From: Symbiodinium natans
Taxonomy: Eukaryota > Sar > Dinophyceae > Suessiales > Symbiodiniaceae
Direction of reading: 5' to 3'
Assembly (NCBI GenBank): GCA_905221605.1
Contig: CAJNDS010001546.1
Coordinates: 639,429-691,256 of the forward strand
Length of the DNA: 51,828 nucleotides
A program made the position numbers and the translations under genes. Under the pieces are notes generated by a model. That model was not told the origin of the DNA, did no database searches, and saw nothing but the letters and a program-made list of their open reading frames with translations. Shown here in pieces: positions 24,943 to 36,486 of this stretch; position 1 is the first letter of the stretch; the number at the start of each line of letters is the position of its first letter.

Positions 24943-26654
24943 GGAGCACAGGCTGCCTTCCATGTGATCAGGTAATATCAGGTAGCTTCTTTGGATGTGG
25001 TTCCTGATCTCATGCCACCTCCCCTTGCTGGTGAAGCATTGTAGTGCAATTGAAGTACTCCCATTTGTTTCGCTGGGTCCGAGGTCGCTGCATGCCGCCA
25101 GCGTCACCGACAACCTGTGCATTCAGGTAGCGCCTCAGCGTATGCCAGCACACTTCCCTAGCTGATGCCGCATCATTGAGCTGGACCCTCCGACCACAAG
25201 CGCAGAGTTGGCCCAAGCGAGTCGCGAACACCGAGAAAGCGAGACCGACCTTTATCCAGTTCTCACATTGCCGCAAACAGTGACCGGCATGTAGATACTG
25301 CGAAGATACGGATATTGGCCCAGACGCAATCGCATTTTACAGATGACCGAGTTCAAGCGCACAGCGCAAGCCGTGGATGAGACGCTGGGTCGCTAAAATA
25401 CTCACAAAATATTGTACCATTGCGGCAGCCCAGATTTGCCCGACACGGTTGTTGGGGTAGCACCATCATGATTGATGGCCAAGGATTGAGACGATAGCGC
25501 AGTCACTACTTGATGGTGAGACGCAAGATCTCCAGCACTTGGGGGAACTTATTGGAAAGACAGGCTCCCGGCAACAGCCTGTTCGAAGTTGATGTCTTTA
25601 GTTGTTTGTCTCGAGGTCCTACAATGGAAAAGCTGAGCCGCAAGGCTGCTGAAACGGCTCCTTGATTGATTGTTAGTGATGTGTCACGATGATTCGATGA
25701 TTGCTGCATATCAGTGATTGAACGGAGGACCCGGCGAGGCAAACTTACGGACCTCAAATGCGTGAAAAGATCATTGCGCTGGCCGACAGATGGACATCTG
25801 TCAACTACCCAGTCTGCATGAGGTCTTGCAAGATACACCAGTAGAAATGGCAGAAGCATGTGAAAGGTGTGTTTGAGCGTTACGAGGTCGGAGGTCTAGC
25901 TCGCGATGTCTTGGCAGCGAAGGGAGGCAGCGTTGTTGCAGCCATGGAGGCGAATCGCTGAATTTGGCCCCGACAAGTTTGCAACGCAGCTGCGAACATG
26001 CACAAAGCCAGGACACTACAGCTCCACCGCCCCCACGGCCGCAAACCTCTGTTCTGTGGCAGCCCCCTCAGGCACGTCTTTTCCCTTCATACAGCAAACG
26101 GTGACATCGCACTTTGGTCCAGAGTCTTCAGAGTCCCGAATGTCCCGAAGCAATCATCATCACCATCATCATCACCATCCCAGCTCAACTGAAAAATAAG
26201 ATCTAAGAAGTCTGTGCTGGCCTGCGTAAACAACACTTACGAAGGACCGAATGAGTATGAAAAGTACCTCTGGGATGCATTCCATGATGTTGCGAGGCAG
26301 AAGCAGTGCCCAGTAGGCCAGCGAGCTCATCCACACCGGCGCACATGGCGGCGGCTCCAACGCAAAGGCAAAGAACATGCACTCTACGTGAGGTCGTAAG
26401 CCCGTATCCGAAGTAGTGCGGCGTTTATGCCATGCTGTTTGGATCTGTTTGGGGGAGGCTCTGAAAAAGGCCAAGGTCTCGAAATCTGCGGCGGTTGTGG
26501 ACGGGATCCCGCTTAGCATTCTTTCTGGGCCTATTCCTCAGTGGTCTTCCATGCATCTGGTTTGGGCTTGGGGAGAGTTGTGCACAGCGTTCTCCTTTTG
26601 AACCCGACAGACGTCAGGGAAAAAGTTTTAAGAAAGGTTTTGCTCCTTCTTGAG

Positions 26655-26655
<1 letters not shown>
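24943..26655. other. No gene recognised
   Basis: Short frames only. A CATCAT/CACCAT run lies at about 26154-26178. Confidence 0.4.

Positions 26656-26728
<73 letters not shown>
26656..26728 (+). repeat. (GT)n microsatellite at gap edge
   Basis: About 36 GT units running directly into the assembly gap. The true length is unknown because the repeat probably caused the gap. Confidence 0.85.
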
Positions 26729-26828
26729 NNNNNNNNNNNNNNNNNNNNNNNNNNNNNNNNNNNNNNNNNNNNNNNNNNNNNNNNNNNNNNNNNNNNNNNN
26801 NNNNNNNNNNNNNNNNNNNNNNNNNNNN
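26729..26828. other. Assembly gap (100 N)
   Basis: Exactly 100 N, a conventional placeholder for a gap of unknown size. Coordinates and distances across it are not reliable. Confidence 0.95.
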
Positions 26829-27639
26829 AATAGAATTGAGTTAAGAGTCCTTCGTCGTAAAGACAAGCTGCGTACAGAAGAGGCGAATGCACAACTGCGT
26901 TTTTCGCGCGTGCCTAAATGCACTCAGATGTTTTCGCCTTTGAAAAAGTACAGAAAGAGAGAGCATGGCGTTGCAAATGTAGAAAGCAAGACCAAACGCA
27001 TTTTTCAGGCCTGGCAAAATGCATGTGGGCAGCACTTGGACATCCATGTCAATCCATCGTTTGGATTGGGAAAGGGTTGTTCCGACCCCTGGCGGCTCCA
27101 AAGAGAAGCCTGAAACCCACGCCTCCATACTGAGCCCAATTTTTCTGATTGTAAACTCGGCCTGCCGAATTCTATGCGTCGCGTTATTGTTTCATGCCGC
27201 CTTCCCTTGATCTACAATCTTACTGTTTGGGATCTTCGCCGGCATAATTAATTCTATGTTAACCACGCTGGGAGAGGTTTAGTGGACTCTTATTGTACCA
27301 GCTCCCCTAAAAGAACATGTCTGTCATGGCACATGCAATGACCGGCGGCAGATCATGTCATATTCGTGGCATGCCATGTCATACTCCTGGTAATGGGGGG
27401 GCTTGTTGCTGCAATGATGCGGGCACAGCCCTGGTGCAACTCCACAGCAGCCGCAGAGCATGGTAAGTCTCTTCCAGATGAAGGATGTCCTGTGACATGT
27501 TGTTGTCGAACTTATGCCGATTGCTGACAAAACATCGTGCAGAGCGAGGCAGAAGGGAACGCGGAGCGCCACCGAACATCGACACGTCGGTGCAAAACTG
27601 GAAACGTTCAATCTTGTGGGGGGCTGAAAGTTTTATTTT
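26829..27639. other. No gene recognised
   Basis: Short frames without motifs. GC content rises towards the retroelement relic that follows. Confidence 0.4.
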
Positions 27640-28466
27640 TGTCTTTCAACGCCTATCTCCACGACCGGAGGTCAGCAGTTCTAGTCCGCAGTCAGAAAGC
27701 GCTGCCCACCAACGCCGCGCCCAAGCCGAGGTGGCTGCAGCGCGCACCGTTGGCGGAGCGCGCTGGGCACGGACGCGCACGAAGTGCTGGAGCAGTTGCT
27801 GTGCTCCAGCGTTCCACCATCCCCCCCGTCATGCGTCGCTGCGCAAGGGTTGGGGAAGGCCCGCGCGCGTCAGCGGCAAAACGAGCGACGCATCGCAACA
27901 CAGGGCTCCGTCGCGCCGTAGATGACTACATCCAGGCGGCTGCTGCGCTCATTTGCGGGGACGCCGGGCGCACTGGCGTGTGCGAACGATTGCTGGGGGA
28001 TCGCCTGGCGAACAGCTTCCCAGGCTATGTGCACCCGTGCCTGTTCCAGGCCAGCGCGCAGGCATGCCGGGGCGTAGCTGCCGTACGCATCTATGTGTGC
28101 TCCGCAGCCCCGGCGGGCCACAACGGCCCTCCTCGTATGGCGGTCATCCAGGGTCCTGCTTCGCGGTCCTTGTTTCCCTCGCTGGGTGGACGCTGGGTGG
28201 AGGGGAGCATGCTTTTCTGTCGGCATCCAAAAGACCGCGCCGGAACCATTCCCTTTCGTACGGCTTTGTAAGCCCTCCCGGGATGCCCACAGGCGATGCC
28301 GGATCATCGCCCAAGGCGAGGGCCATGAGCAGACCTGTCCGAACATTTTGGTCCTTTTTTGACTCGGCTCCATCCCCGGGCTCCCCGGCTTGATTCCGGG
28401 TGGCCCTGACGGCTGCAGCCTATTGATGCCATCAATTGCCCCCGACTGGGCACTTATCGAGGGCAA
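27640..28466 (-). pseudogene. Decayed non-LTR retrotransposon, 3' (C-terminal) part
   Basis: On the minus strand a 198-residue frame (28466 to 27870) contains GCGAHIDAYGSYAPACLRAG, then EQARVHIAWEAVRQAI and RSSRLDVVIYG. This matches, in degraded form, the pattern after the reverse transcriptase of many LINE-type polyproteins: Cys-rich D-x-x-G-x-H-x-x-x-C, a downstream basic/His helix, and an R-P/L-D-V strand. A further minus-strand frame near 27700 reads AWARRWWAALSDCGLELL, like the terminal R-R-W-W helix of the same proteins. Frames are broken, and the consensus His of GxH is Tyr here, so it is probably dead. I cannot place the reverse transcriptase catalytic motif upstream. Family-level call only. 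Confidence 0.45.
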
Positions 28467-28790
28467 GTGATGGCGGCAGCGCTTCTATCACGCACACGAT
28501 TGGGCACCTATCGAGGGCAGCGAGGACCGCCGGGGTCTATCACGCACCCGCGCGAGGGCGGCGCGGTCTATCACGCCCCGATCGAGGGCGGCGGGGTCTA
28601 TCACACACCCGATCGAGGGCGGCGGGGTCTATCACGCACCCGTATCACGCACCCGATGCAAGGCAGCGAGGGCAGCGGGGGTCTATCACGCACCCGAGCG
28701 AGGGCGGCGTGTGCCCCCCCCAATCGAGGGCAGCGAGGGCGGCGGTGGCAGGGCAGCAGCGGCAGCGAGGGCGGCAGTAGCATCCGGGTA
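28440..28790 (+). repeat. GC-rich minisatellite, roughly 31-bp period
   Basis: Units of the type TCGAGGGCGGCGGGGTCTAT + CACGCACCCGA recur about eight times with small changes, then degrade into GGCAGCGAGGGC repeats. The array lies at the 5' side of the minus-strand LINE relic. Confidence 0.7.
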
Positions 28791-30216
28791 TCGACTTGCT
28801 TGGGGGAGCTGTTTGGCGAGGGGACGGACCTTCCGCCGAGCAGAGGTTTTTTGTGTTGGGCACGGCAATCGGCCATCCGCAAGGCGCTGCTAACCTTTTT
28901 GGATTTCTTTGGCGAGGGGGTCGGCACGCAGAGTTGCCACATGCTGTCCCATGGGTGACCAGCACGGCCGCGAGCAAAGCCTGGAAACTCTTCCTGCTTA
29001 CTCCCCGCATTCTGTGGGCGCGCCCGAAGCATCAAATCGCCAAGGACGGGCGATACTAGCCTGGCGAAAGCGCAAGCACTCCAGTGCGGGGAGGTGGCCG
29101 CTGCAAAGCCCGTAAACCCCAAGCAGTGCGGACTGGGCAGCCAGTGAGGCCGCCGTCTGGGCATGGCCCATGCATAGCAACAGAGCTGCTGGCAATGGCA
29201 ATGGCGCTTCCGGCAATGCGGTGAGGGCCCGCACGGAAACCAGGTCCGCCTCGGCGACGCTCCGTTGCTCGTCGTGGGCGCTTTTACGGGCTGCGTCAAG
29301 GTGAGTGCGCTTGCGCTCAAAAGTATGCGGCAGCCGCTGCGGCTGGGCTGACGTCCGCCGGCCAGCGCGGGGCTGGCCACAAAAGCTGCATGGGCGATTG
29401 CTGTCCGCAGTTTCCACGGTCGCTGCGGTCGGGTGGGCCGCGCATCATCCGCCAAAGCCCTGGCCGCTGCTCCCGCAGTGGCGCCCGCCGCCAGCGTCCC
29501 CAGATGCCGCCAGCGCGAGAAGGCTTGCGCTAAAGTCCGCCAAAGCGAACTGTCCGGCACCAGTCACATCCTCGCGGAGGGCTACGTGGGTTGCGTTGGC
29601 CGACCCAGGCAAATGCAACACCTGCTCCAGTACCAGCCTGAGGAACCCGTTCGCCTATCTGCACATGCCGTGGCCAACGCACTACGCGAAGCACGCCGGG
29701 GTGCAGGCCCGGCTGCCGGAAGGTTACTCCTTCCACAAGCGCAAGCACCACCGAGCAACTGTGCACAGACGCTGGCCTCCTGTACCAGCTCATCGTGCTC
29801 GAAGCGCCGGGTCATCCACAGGCTCGCTGACGCTCCCAGGAATTACTGCGATCCCAAGCTTGCGGCGATCCCCACGGAGCCGGCCACCACGCTGCCACCA
29901 CCTGCAGCAGCCGCTGCTCCTGCGAGGGTAGTGCGGCACACACGTCGATAATCTCGGCGACCACGCGCGCACGGGCCTGCTGGCCAGGCGGGATAAGCTC
30001 GTCGAACGAGCGTGGGTCCGGGAGGTAACGTGGCAACTCTCCCCGATCACACGTTTCGTGGCGCTGCCAATGACGCAACCGGCAAAGTAGCGTCCAAGCA
30101 TCGCCTGCCGCTGGGCCCCGGCAAGATGCACTCATGATCCTGTGTGGCATTTTGTGTCTCTCGACGTCATGCGCTTCCGATCGGGCTTGAAGACTTTCCT
30201 GAGCAGAACTATTCAC
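28791..30216. other. GC-rich block, possibly more of the decayed retroelement
   Basis: Open frames exist on both strands, including minus-strand 28998-29417 and 29812-30216 (containing DELIPPGQQARARVVAEIID). GC content and position suggest the 5' continuation of the minus-strand element, but I cannot identify reverse transcriptase or endonuclease motifs. I leave it unassigned. Confidence 0.3.
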
Positions 30217-31910
30217 CCATCAAGGACCATGTGTACTGCATGCCATGTAACGTAGATGGAGCCCACAAGACAATCCAATCATATGCAGCCACTGGCTCGA
30301 AGGCATGTCGGATTCGGACTTGCGATTTGCCAAGTGATGTCAACGAAGTGGCACGGCAAGTTATTACACTGTCTGGTTTCATGCTTTTACGTGCATACCA
30401 TTGTGTCTATTGGCTGGCGAGGTGCAGAGTCCTAGCTGTTGGACCCTCAGAGATGTGGCTGATGTGAGTGCTTGGATATGGCGATGTTTCGGGAATGAAA
30501 ACCCTTCAAACTTTGGCTGTGTTGGATAAGGTGCTGGTTGGGGCTCATGCATTGGTTCTCGAAAGTTCGGTGGCCGGCACGGCTTTGTTAGCGACCTGCC
30601 TGTCATTCGCACAAGAAAACAGCCGGCCGCGACAGGATATCCAAGTCTTCAGCGTAAACAAATGCGCGGATATTGTGGACAAGGCCATTGGGACATGCTG
30701 AAGCAGTGGCCAGTTCTGTTGTCTTGATTTGCGAGTGCCAGGCAAACATTTCTGGCCGCGTCACGGAAGAGTCCAGCGTTTCAGCTTGCCGGAAACACGC
30801 GCAGAGCAAGGGCCTCAAGGCAATGCTCGTACGACATATAGCTCAACATGTCGGATGCCCCAACAGATTTTGCGGGAGGGCTTGCAAGTTCAATTTTGTG
30901 AAAAGGGCAACATTCCGGAAAACAGGAATTTAGGAGAACGAACATAGGTCATAATCTCCAATTTTTCCCGGGAGTTGCAGGACTTTTGGGGGCGTTTGAA
31001 GGCCGAAGCAGGCAGTACAATTGGCAACCTCGGGCCGTGAGAGTTGAACACAAGGCAGAAATCCCAAACCCTCGGCGCAGAAATTAAATCCCGTTGCAAT
31101 TCATAAATTCATAGAGGGGAGAGTTTCCTTTCTTACCGTAGATAAAGGCCTTAGAACTGTTAGGAAGGTCCCATGCGATGCCAAAATGATTCGAACCCTC
31201 CGGGGGTCTGAAGTGGTGAAATGGTCTGGGCGGGGCACGTCCCCACAAGCTGACCCTATCCAGCTGTCACAACTCACAACCTGAGGTATGGAAACTTGTG
31301 GCCTTCTTGGCGAGATGCTTGCCTTGGTGGGGCCGTGCATGAGTAGAACACGTCCTGTTTCCGTGTCGGCTTCTGCGGTTCTGCCGAGCAGGCCCAGATG
31401 CGTGATGACTTCAACAAGTCCAGCTTCTGCGAGACGATGAGCTCTGCTCATGCTTGCTCCGCAGCGATGGTGCGCTCTCTGTCTCATTGTTTCGTTGTCT
31501 CATTGTCTCTAGCTCTGTCTTTGTGCGTGCGTGTGTTTGTGAATGAGTGAGTGAGTGTGTGTGAGAGAGTGTGTGTATGTGTGTGTGTGTGTGTGTGTGT
31601 GCGTGTTCGGGTAATCTTTCGTTTGTTCTCCGTGCTTGCCGCAGCCGGCGAAGCTTGGCAGCGGAAGGCTTAGAATGCACGGTGCGAAGGAGGATTTCCT
31701 GTCCTCGGATGCGGTGGCTGACCTTGCCTTTGGCCATTGCCTGTGTGGGTCTTACGAATGGATGCAAATGGGAGTGGAGCCTAAAGAGACATGGGTCAGA
31801 TCACGGGTGTGAAATGGACAGGGACAGAGAGGGCCATGCGAATGCAGACAGCAGCGCCGAACACACGCTCACTCATTTACTCGCCGGGTTTGCGGGTTTT
31901 CGATGCCAGG
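30217..31910. other. No confirmed gene
   Basis: Contains a (GT)n/(GA)n patch (about 31545-31602). A short segment near 30640-30698 (DIQVFSVNKCADIVDKAIGT) looks protein-like but has no partner exon I can connect. Confidence 0.35.
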
Positions 31911-32283
31911 CGCAGTCACCGACTGACGCACGGCACTCGGTCTGCGGGTGTGCGTGCCGGTGCATGCTCGAAACACTGGGCTGCTTTGTATGCATGGTTC
32001 CTCTTGGAATGGATGCTGGAAGACTTGAACCCTGAGGATGTCGTGCCTGCTCGTTTCATGGTCAGGCAAGCAAAGACGGACACCTCTGCAGACAACTATT
32101 GCCAGCCTCGGGCCCAGTGCACGCATCCAAAGCCCTATGCAGTACGGTGCGCTTAAATTTCCAAACCCCAGGAGGGGCAAATTGCCAAAGCAAGCTGTTT
32201 CAGGCGCTTTCAGGGCGTGCTTCGCGCTGCTGTTAAAGCATCTGATAGCGTCGACACCCTTCGCAGGGCCCTTGGCTCGAAGT
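31911..32283 (+). CDS. Candidate 5' exons of the microexon-array gene
   Basis: Two exon-like segments lie upstream of the array. The first (about 31911-32065) follows GATGCCAG and encodes GACSKHWAALYAWFLLEWML then EDLNPEDVVPARFMV. It ends at CAG followed by GCAAGC, a GC donor like those elsewhere here. The second (about 32214-32280) follows CTTTCAG and encodes GVLRAAVKASDSVDTLRRAL, a plausible helix. Neither has a recognised domain, and their connection to each other and to the array is inferred from strand, spacing and splice style only. The true start codon of the gene is not identified. Confidence 0.3.
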
Positions 32284-32515
32284 AGCTGTTGTGGTCAGAG
32301 AGAGAGCACCTGTGCCTCCTTTTGGGGTGTGAGGTGAGTGCTACATGATGGAGTTGGAACAGAAGTCGCGGAAGTCGTGGACTTTGGGCGGAGCAGAGCA
32401 TGGACTGCTTTGAGTTCAACGATCTCAGGACATCGACCACACGGGCGGCGACGAAGGCCACTCGACTTGATGCACCAGATTCTCTCAAACAGCACACGTC
32501 GCATGCAGCTTGCAG

Positions 32516-34479
32516 GCCCAGCAGATTCCACCCGCACAGCTCCAGGCGAGATCAACAAGCAAAGCGAATTCATGCAGCCTCGACAAAGCCTTGGTTTGGC
32601 AAGAGGTTGTCAGAAGCAACCTTCCACGGAATTCATGCGCTAGCAACGAAGCTGCCGTTTGTATGTCCTTGCAGGTGCAGCAGCCGATTCCAGCCACACA
32701 AGCCCAGGCAAGAGCTTCTACAAACCCCGCACTGCGAGCCAGCGGCATTCACTAATGCCTTTTGCTTCACGCGCCCCGCCATTGTTTCCGTACTTTTCCC
32801 GAAGAGATAGTTCATTGTGCCCAGTTGCCTTGCTCTTGCCAAAGCCTCATATTTTGCCCCCACCCCCCCCCCCCTTCATATTCCCCCCCTCCCCCCCCCG
32901 TGTGGTGGGGCTGATCTGCTAACAGGCCGAAGCAATTGGCAATTGGGAGGCATGTGGGAATGCAATTGTTGTGGGGGCAAAACGAAGGCCGGCCTTCCGG
33001 GGGCAGTGGGCTGGGGTCTCCCCTCCCGAAAGTCCCTGCCCCCGACCTGCCCCCCTTTCCTGTCACTGATAAGCCGCAAGTCTGCCTCTTTTGTTATGCA
33101 AGGCTTTCCAGAGTTTCTCTCGCTTGCAGGTTCAGCAGCAGATTCCAGCCGCTCAGCTCCAGGCATCAGTCACACTGTACCTGTATGGCCTCACACCCTG
33201 ATCCAGCAGTATGCTCAGCAGCAAAGGTGTGTTTGATGATTTTCTTGCAGGTGCAGCAGCAGATGCCGGTCACACAGGCCAAAGAACATTTCCCAGATGC
33301 GGCTGCTTCGATGCCTTGTTGCTTCGTGGATGCCTTGTTCAGGAGGGTGCCAAGAGCCAGGCGCCGTAGCTTGCGTGCGTAGACACGGCCAGAACTGCAA
33401 GATAGAGCTTTCTGGAGTTTTTGGCTGGCAGGTTCAGCAGCCGAGTCCAGCCACGCAGCTCCAGGCAATGGTCGTCGGAGAAGACTGTACCTGTAATTAG
33501 GGCCTAACTAGAAATACGCTCCGCAGCAAAGGGGCGTTTCATGACTGTCTTGCAGGTGCAACAGCAGATTCCGGCCACACAGGCCCATGCGTCAGTTTTC
33601 GCCAAGCACCATGTCGGAACACTTCCCGATGTAGCTTCTTCGATGCCTTGTTGCTTCGTAGATGCCTTTATTCAGGGCGGTGCCAAGAGCCAGATTCCTG
33701 CCGCTCAGCTCCAGGCGACATTTGTTGCTGGATAGACTTTACCCATATGGCCTCACAGACACCCTGACCCAGCAGCACGCTGAGTGTGATGACTTCCTTG
33801 CAGGCGCAGCAGCAGATTCCGGCCACACAGGCCCTGGCTGAAGTTTTCGCCGCTGCATCATGTCAGAACATTTCTTGCAGGTCCAGCAGCAGATTCCAGC
33901 TGCTGAGCTCCAGGCGGGAGATTTGTCGCCGGATGAGACTTTGCCCCTACGGCCTCACAGACCTGAGTGGCAAGGTGTGCTTGATGATGTTTTTGCAGGT
34001 GCATCAGCAGATTCCGGCCACCCAGGCCCATGCGGGAGTTTTCGCCAAAGGCATCTGATCAGAACATCTCAGTGTTTCGTCGATGCCTTGTTCAGGAGGG
34101 TGCCAAGAGCCAGGTGCTGCAGGTTATGCAAGGCAGGGGGGCTTTGCAGATTTCCTGCTTGCAGGCGCAGCAACAAACCCCAGCCACTCAGATCCAGGCG
34201 AGATGTGTTGCCTAACTCTTCATGTGTTGAATGGCAAGGTGTGCTTGATCTTGTCCTTGCAGGTGCAGCAGCACATTCCAGTCCTGCAGGTCCGGTCGAG
34301 AGTGCTCACCGCGAGAACTTGTCCGGGACGTTAGTGCTACATCCGTTTTCATGGATGCTTTTGGGCAGGGCGTCAAGAGACAGGCGGCCTGAAAAGAGCT
34401 GCTCGGAGTTCCATGGCACTCTTGGAATTCTCGGTTTCCTGTTCAGGCCCAGCAGATGCAGAGCGCCGCGCAGGTTCAG
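32516..34479 (+). CDS. Tandem array of thirteen 30-33-nt microexon-like units, Gln-rich repeat protein
   Basis: Units at 32516-32545, 32675-32707, 33130-33162, 33251-33283, 33432-33464, 33556-33588, about 33690-33714 (5' truncated), 33804-33836, 33881-33913, 33999-34031, 34165-34197, 34263-34295 and 34447-34479. Each encodes a version of (V/A)QQQIPA(T/A)Q(L/A)Q. All but the seventh follow an AG acceptor, mostly CTTGCAG, and eleven of thirteen are followed directly by GC, the common dinoflagellate alternative donor. The intact units are multiples of three, so any can be skipped without a frameshift. Two subtypes alternate without exception: A (PAAQLQ-like) and B (PATQAQ-like). Substitutions among copies fall mostly at third positions of the QQQ frame. 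The product would be a Gln/Ala/Pro-rich repeat of about 11 residues; its function is unknown. For B units a 27-nt exon ending before GCCCA is an alternative, also in phase. No transcript evidence is available. Confidence 0.6.
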
Positions 34480-34701
34480 GCCTGGTCACTGTAAGAGAAT
34501 TGTAGAGCATTCTAGAGCATGCTCTCTGGGTACTCCAGTGATGTTAAGGAGAGGAATGTCCAAAGGAGCCTTCTCAAATACCGTATACCGCCCTACCGCG
34601 CCCTAAGGCCAAGACCAAGGCAGCGGCGCTCTGAGCGAAAGGGTTCAGACTGTCTGACTGCTCAGAAGTTCAGCCCATGGATCCTCAACTCCTCAATGCA
34701 G

Positions 34702-35235
34702 CTATGCCAGGGCGGTGTGCCGCCCGTATCACAACCTCCGAGAAATAGCCACGGCTTTCGAAATGCAGCACGAGCTTTTGACCCAAGAAAGAGAGGGCTC
34801 TTTAAAATGCAATTGCCGGACGTGGCCCATCGCGTCCGTCTCTCCCAGGTGGGTGCAGTCTGGAGAGGCCCAGGGGCGGCAGACCGGGCAGGGCAGAAGT
34901 ATCGTGTGTTCGCACGTGCTGTGGCGAAGCGCGCTTCTTGGAGGCAACCTCTCCACGGAGGCGCCGCGATGCACCGCGAACACATGCGAACCACCCGTTC
35001 CTTGAGTTCAGTTGTGTCTTAACTCAGCGTATCCTTGACCCAGTTGCATCATGCAGATTGCAGCTCAAGCAGCGTCCGCCATGGCTGTGCAAGAGAAGGA
35101 ATGTGCAAAGACCTCGTCCACGATGGCCGAGAGGATGATAGAGCTGGAGGAGATGCAGAAAGCCGCAAGGGAGCAAAGGAAGCAGCGCTTGGCCAAGATG
35201 AAAGCGGCAGATGCCATGCAGGGAAGCCAGCCGAG
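34702..35235 (+). CDS. Candidate coiled-coil exons downstream of the microexon array
   Basis: Segment 1, 34702 to about 34795, follows CAATGCAG and encodes YHNLREIATAFEMQHELLTQ then ERE. Segment 2, 35057-35235, follows CATGCAG and encodes an Ala/Gln start (IAAQAASAMAVQEKECAKTS) continuing TMAERMIELEEMQKAAREQR and KQRLAKMKAADAMQ. A GT donor (GTCGAG) follows at 35236. Both show heptad-like Glu/Lys/Arg/Leu patterning expected of coiled coil, and the Gln/Ala start resembles the preceding repeats. A third possible exon (about 34850-34960, GQKYRVFARAVAKRAS) is weaker. I infer that these continue the array gene. Confidence 0.45.
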
Positions 35236-35598
35236 GTCGAGAGGGTGAGAGGGAGAGAGCTTCAAGTCGACCGCATCATGTCTTGAAGCGCCAACACAAA
35301 GTGCCGCCCCAAAGATGCAATAAGAGAGGAAAGTGCAGTAAGCGTCGGCTGACAGAGGCTCGGTGCGTGCTCTAGTCCGACCCAGGCCTTGGCCCCAGGG
35401 ACCGCTGTAGAGGGCCCATAGACTCACAGAGCGAAGTGCAGATTTGCATAGATTTGCAGATTCCCACGCCGCAAGCACACTTGGACCTGATTCTTTGCGG
35501 TTTCGGCAGGGGGGAGGCTAGAAGTGCAGAGCCAAGCAACTTCCCCACCCCGCTCTCGACACTCTGTTGTCTTTCGAGAATCGCTCTCCCTCTACCAG

Positions 35599-36191
35599 GC
35601 CCTCGCAGTGCGCGAGGAGGAGCTGCGCGAGGTCTTCGCTGAGCTGTCTGCGCACTGGGGCCGATGTGCGTGGGCCCAAGGTTTCCTAAGAGTAGAGTCG
35701 GGATATTTAGGGATGGCTGGAGGTGAACGGTGCAACATGCTTCTCCGGCGTAGCGTCGGTTGATGCATGAAGGAGCGAAGACAGAGTCTGTTTGAGTTTG
35801 CTGCAGATGATAAGGGCATTCCCACACAAGGCTTAAATGCTAAACCGTAAAACTAAGCAGAAGCTTCTCTTCTTCTCTGTGGCCCTGCTTTTGGAGAATG
35901 AGACCAGGCTTTGGGCAGGAAAGGAGCTCCTCAGAGAAAGAGAAACCCTAGAAAGAAGCAAGGAATCCGTGCGTCTATTTACCGGGCGATTTAAATAAAC
36001 AGACATTTTGTATCCAGGTTGGGCTGTACGTGCATGGCTCGACGATCTTCTTCAACAAAGAGCCGAAAGATTTGGAAGCCTGGTTGGAGAGTCAGCTGGC
36101 GAGCCCATGTCCTTGGCCCTCTGCCGAGGATCTCCTGGCCATCGTGGATGATGCCAAGCAAAGAATCGTTTCAGGCTCCAAGGAGCAGAGA
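35599..36191 (+). CDS. Candidate internal exons, unknown domain
   Basis: After TCTACCAG, 35599 to about 35665 encodes ALAVREEELREVFAELSAHW, an amphipathic Glu-rich helix. A GT donor (GTGCGTGG) is available just after. After TATCCAG, 36018 to about 36191 encodes VGLYVHGSTIFFNKEPKDLE, AWLESQLASPCPWPSAEDLL and AIVDDAKQRIVSGSKEQR, one of the most protein-like stretches in the region. I recognise no family. The intervening 350 nt has no coding signal and is taken as an intron. Confidence 0.45.
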
Positions 36192-36486
36192 GGGCATTCG
36201 AAGTGTGTCTTTCTCGTCGTTGCCTGTGAGGAGGCTCAGTTTATCATCGGCCGTTGCGAGGTGTCAGTCTACGAACGCAGCTAGGTCGACACCTGGTCAT
36301 GCGTGCGGTTGCATGAGAAGGTTTCTTGCTGCCTCAGCCAAGGCGAATTTTGGTTGAAGAGGCGCGGCCTGCGGGGTGGGGGTTGGGGACGCTGTGGGCG
36401 AGATGACCCCAAGATGATGCGAGATTTGTAAGAGGAAGTGTTTGAGCTTTTGTCTGGCTTGTCAGATTGCTTTCGCATATCATGCA

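Noticed and set aside
32516-34479. Reading the repeat array as a CRISPR-like array
   Set aside because: Spacing is irregular, the intervening sequences are themselves repeated, and splice-like borders explain the pattern. No cas genes and a clearly eukaryotic setting.
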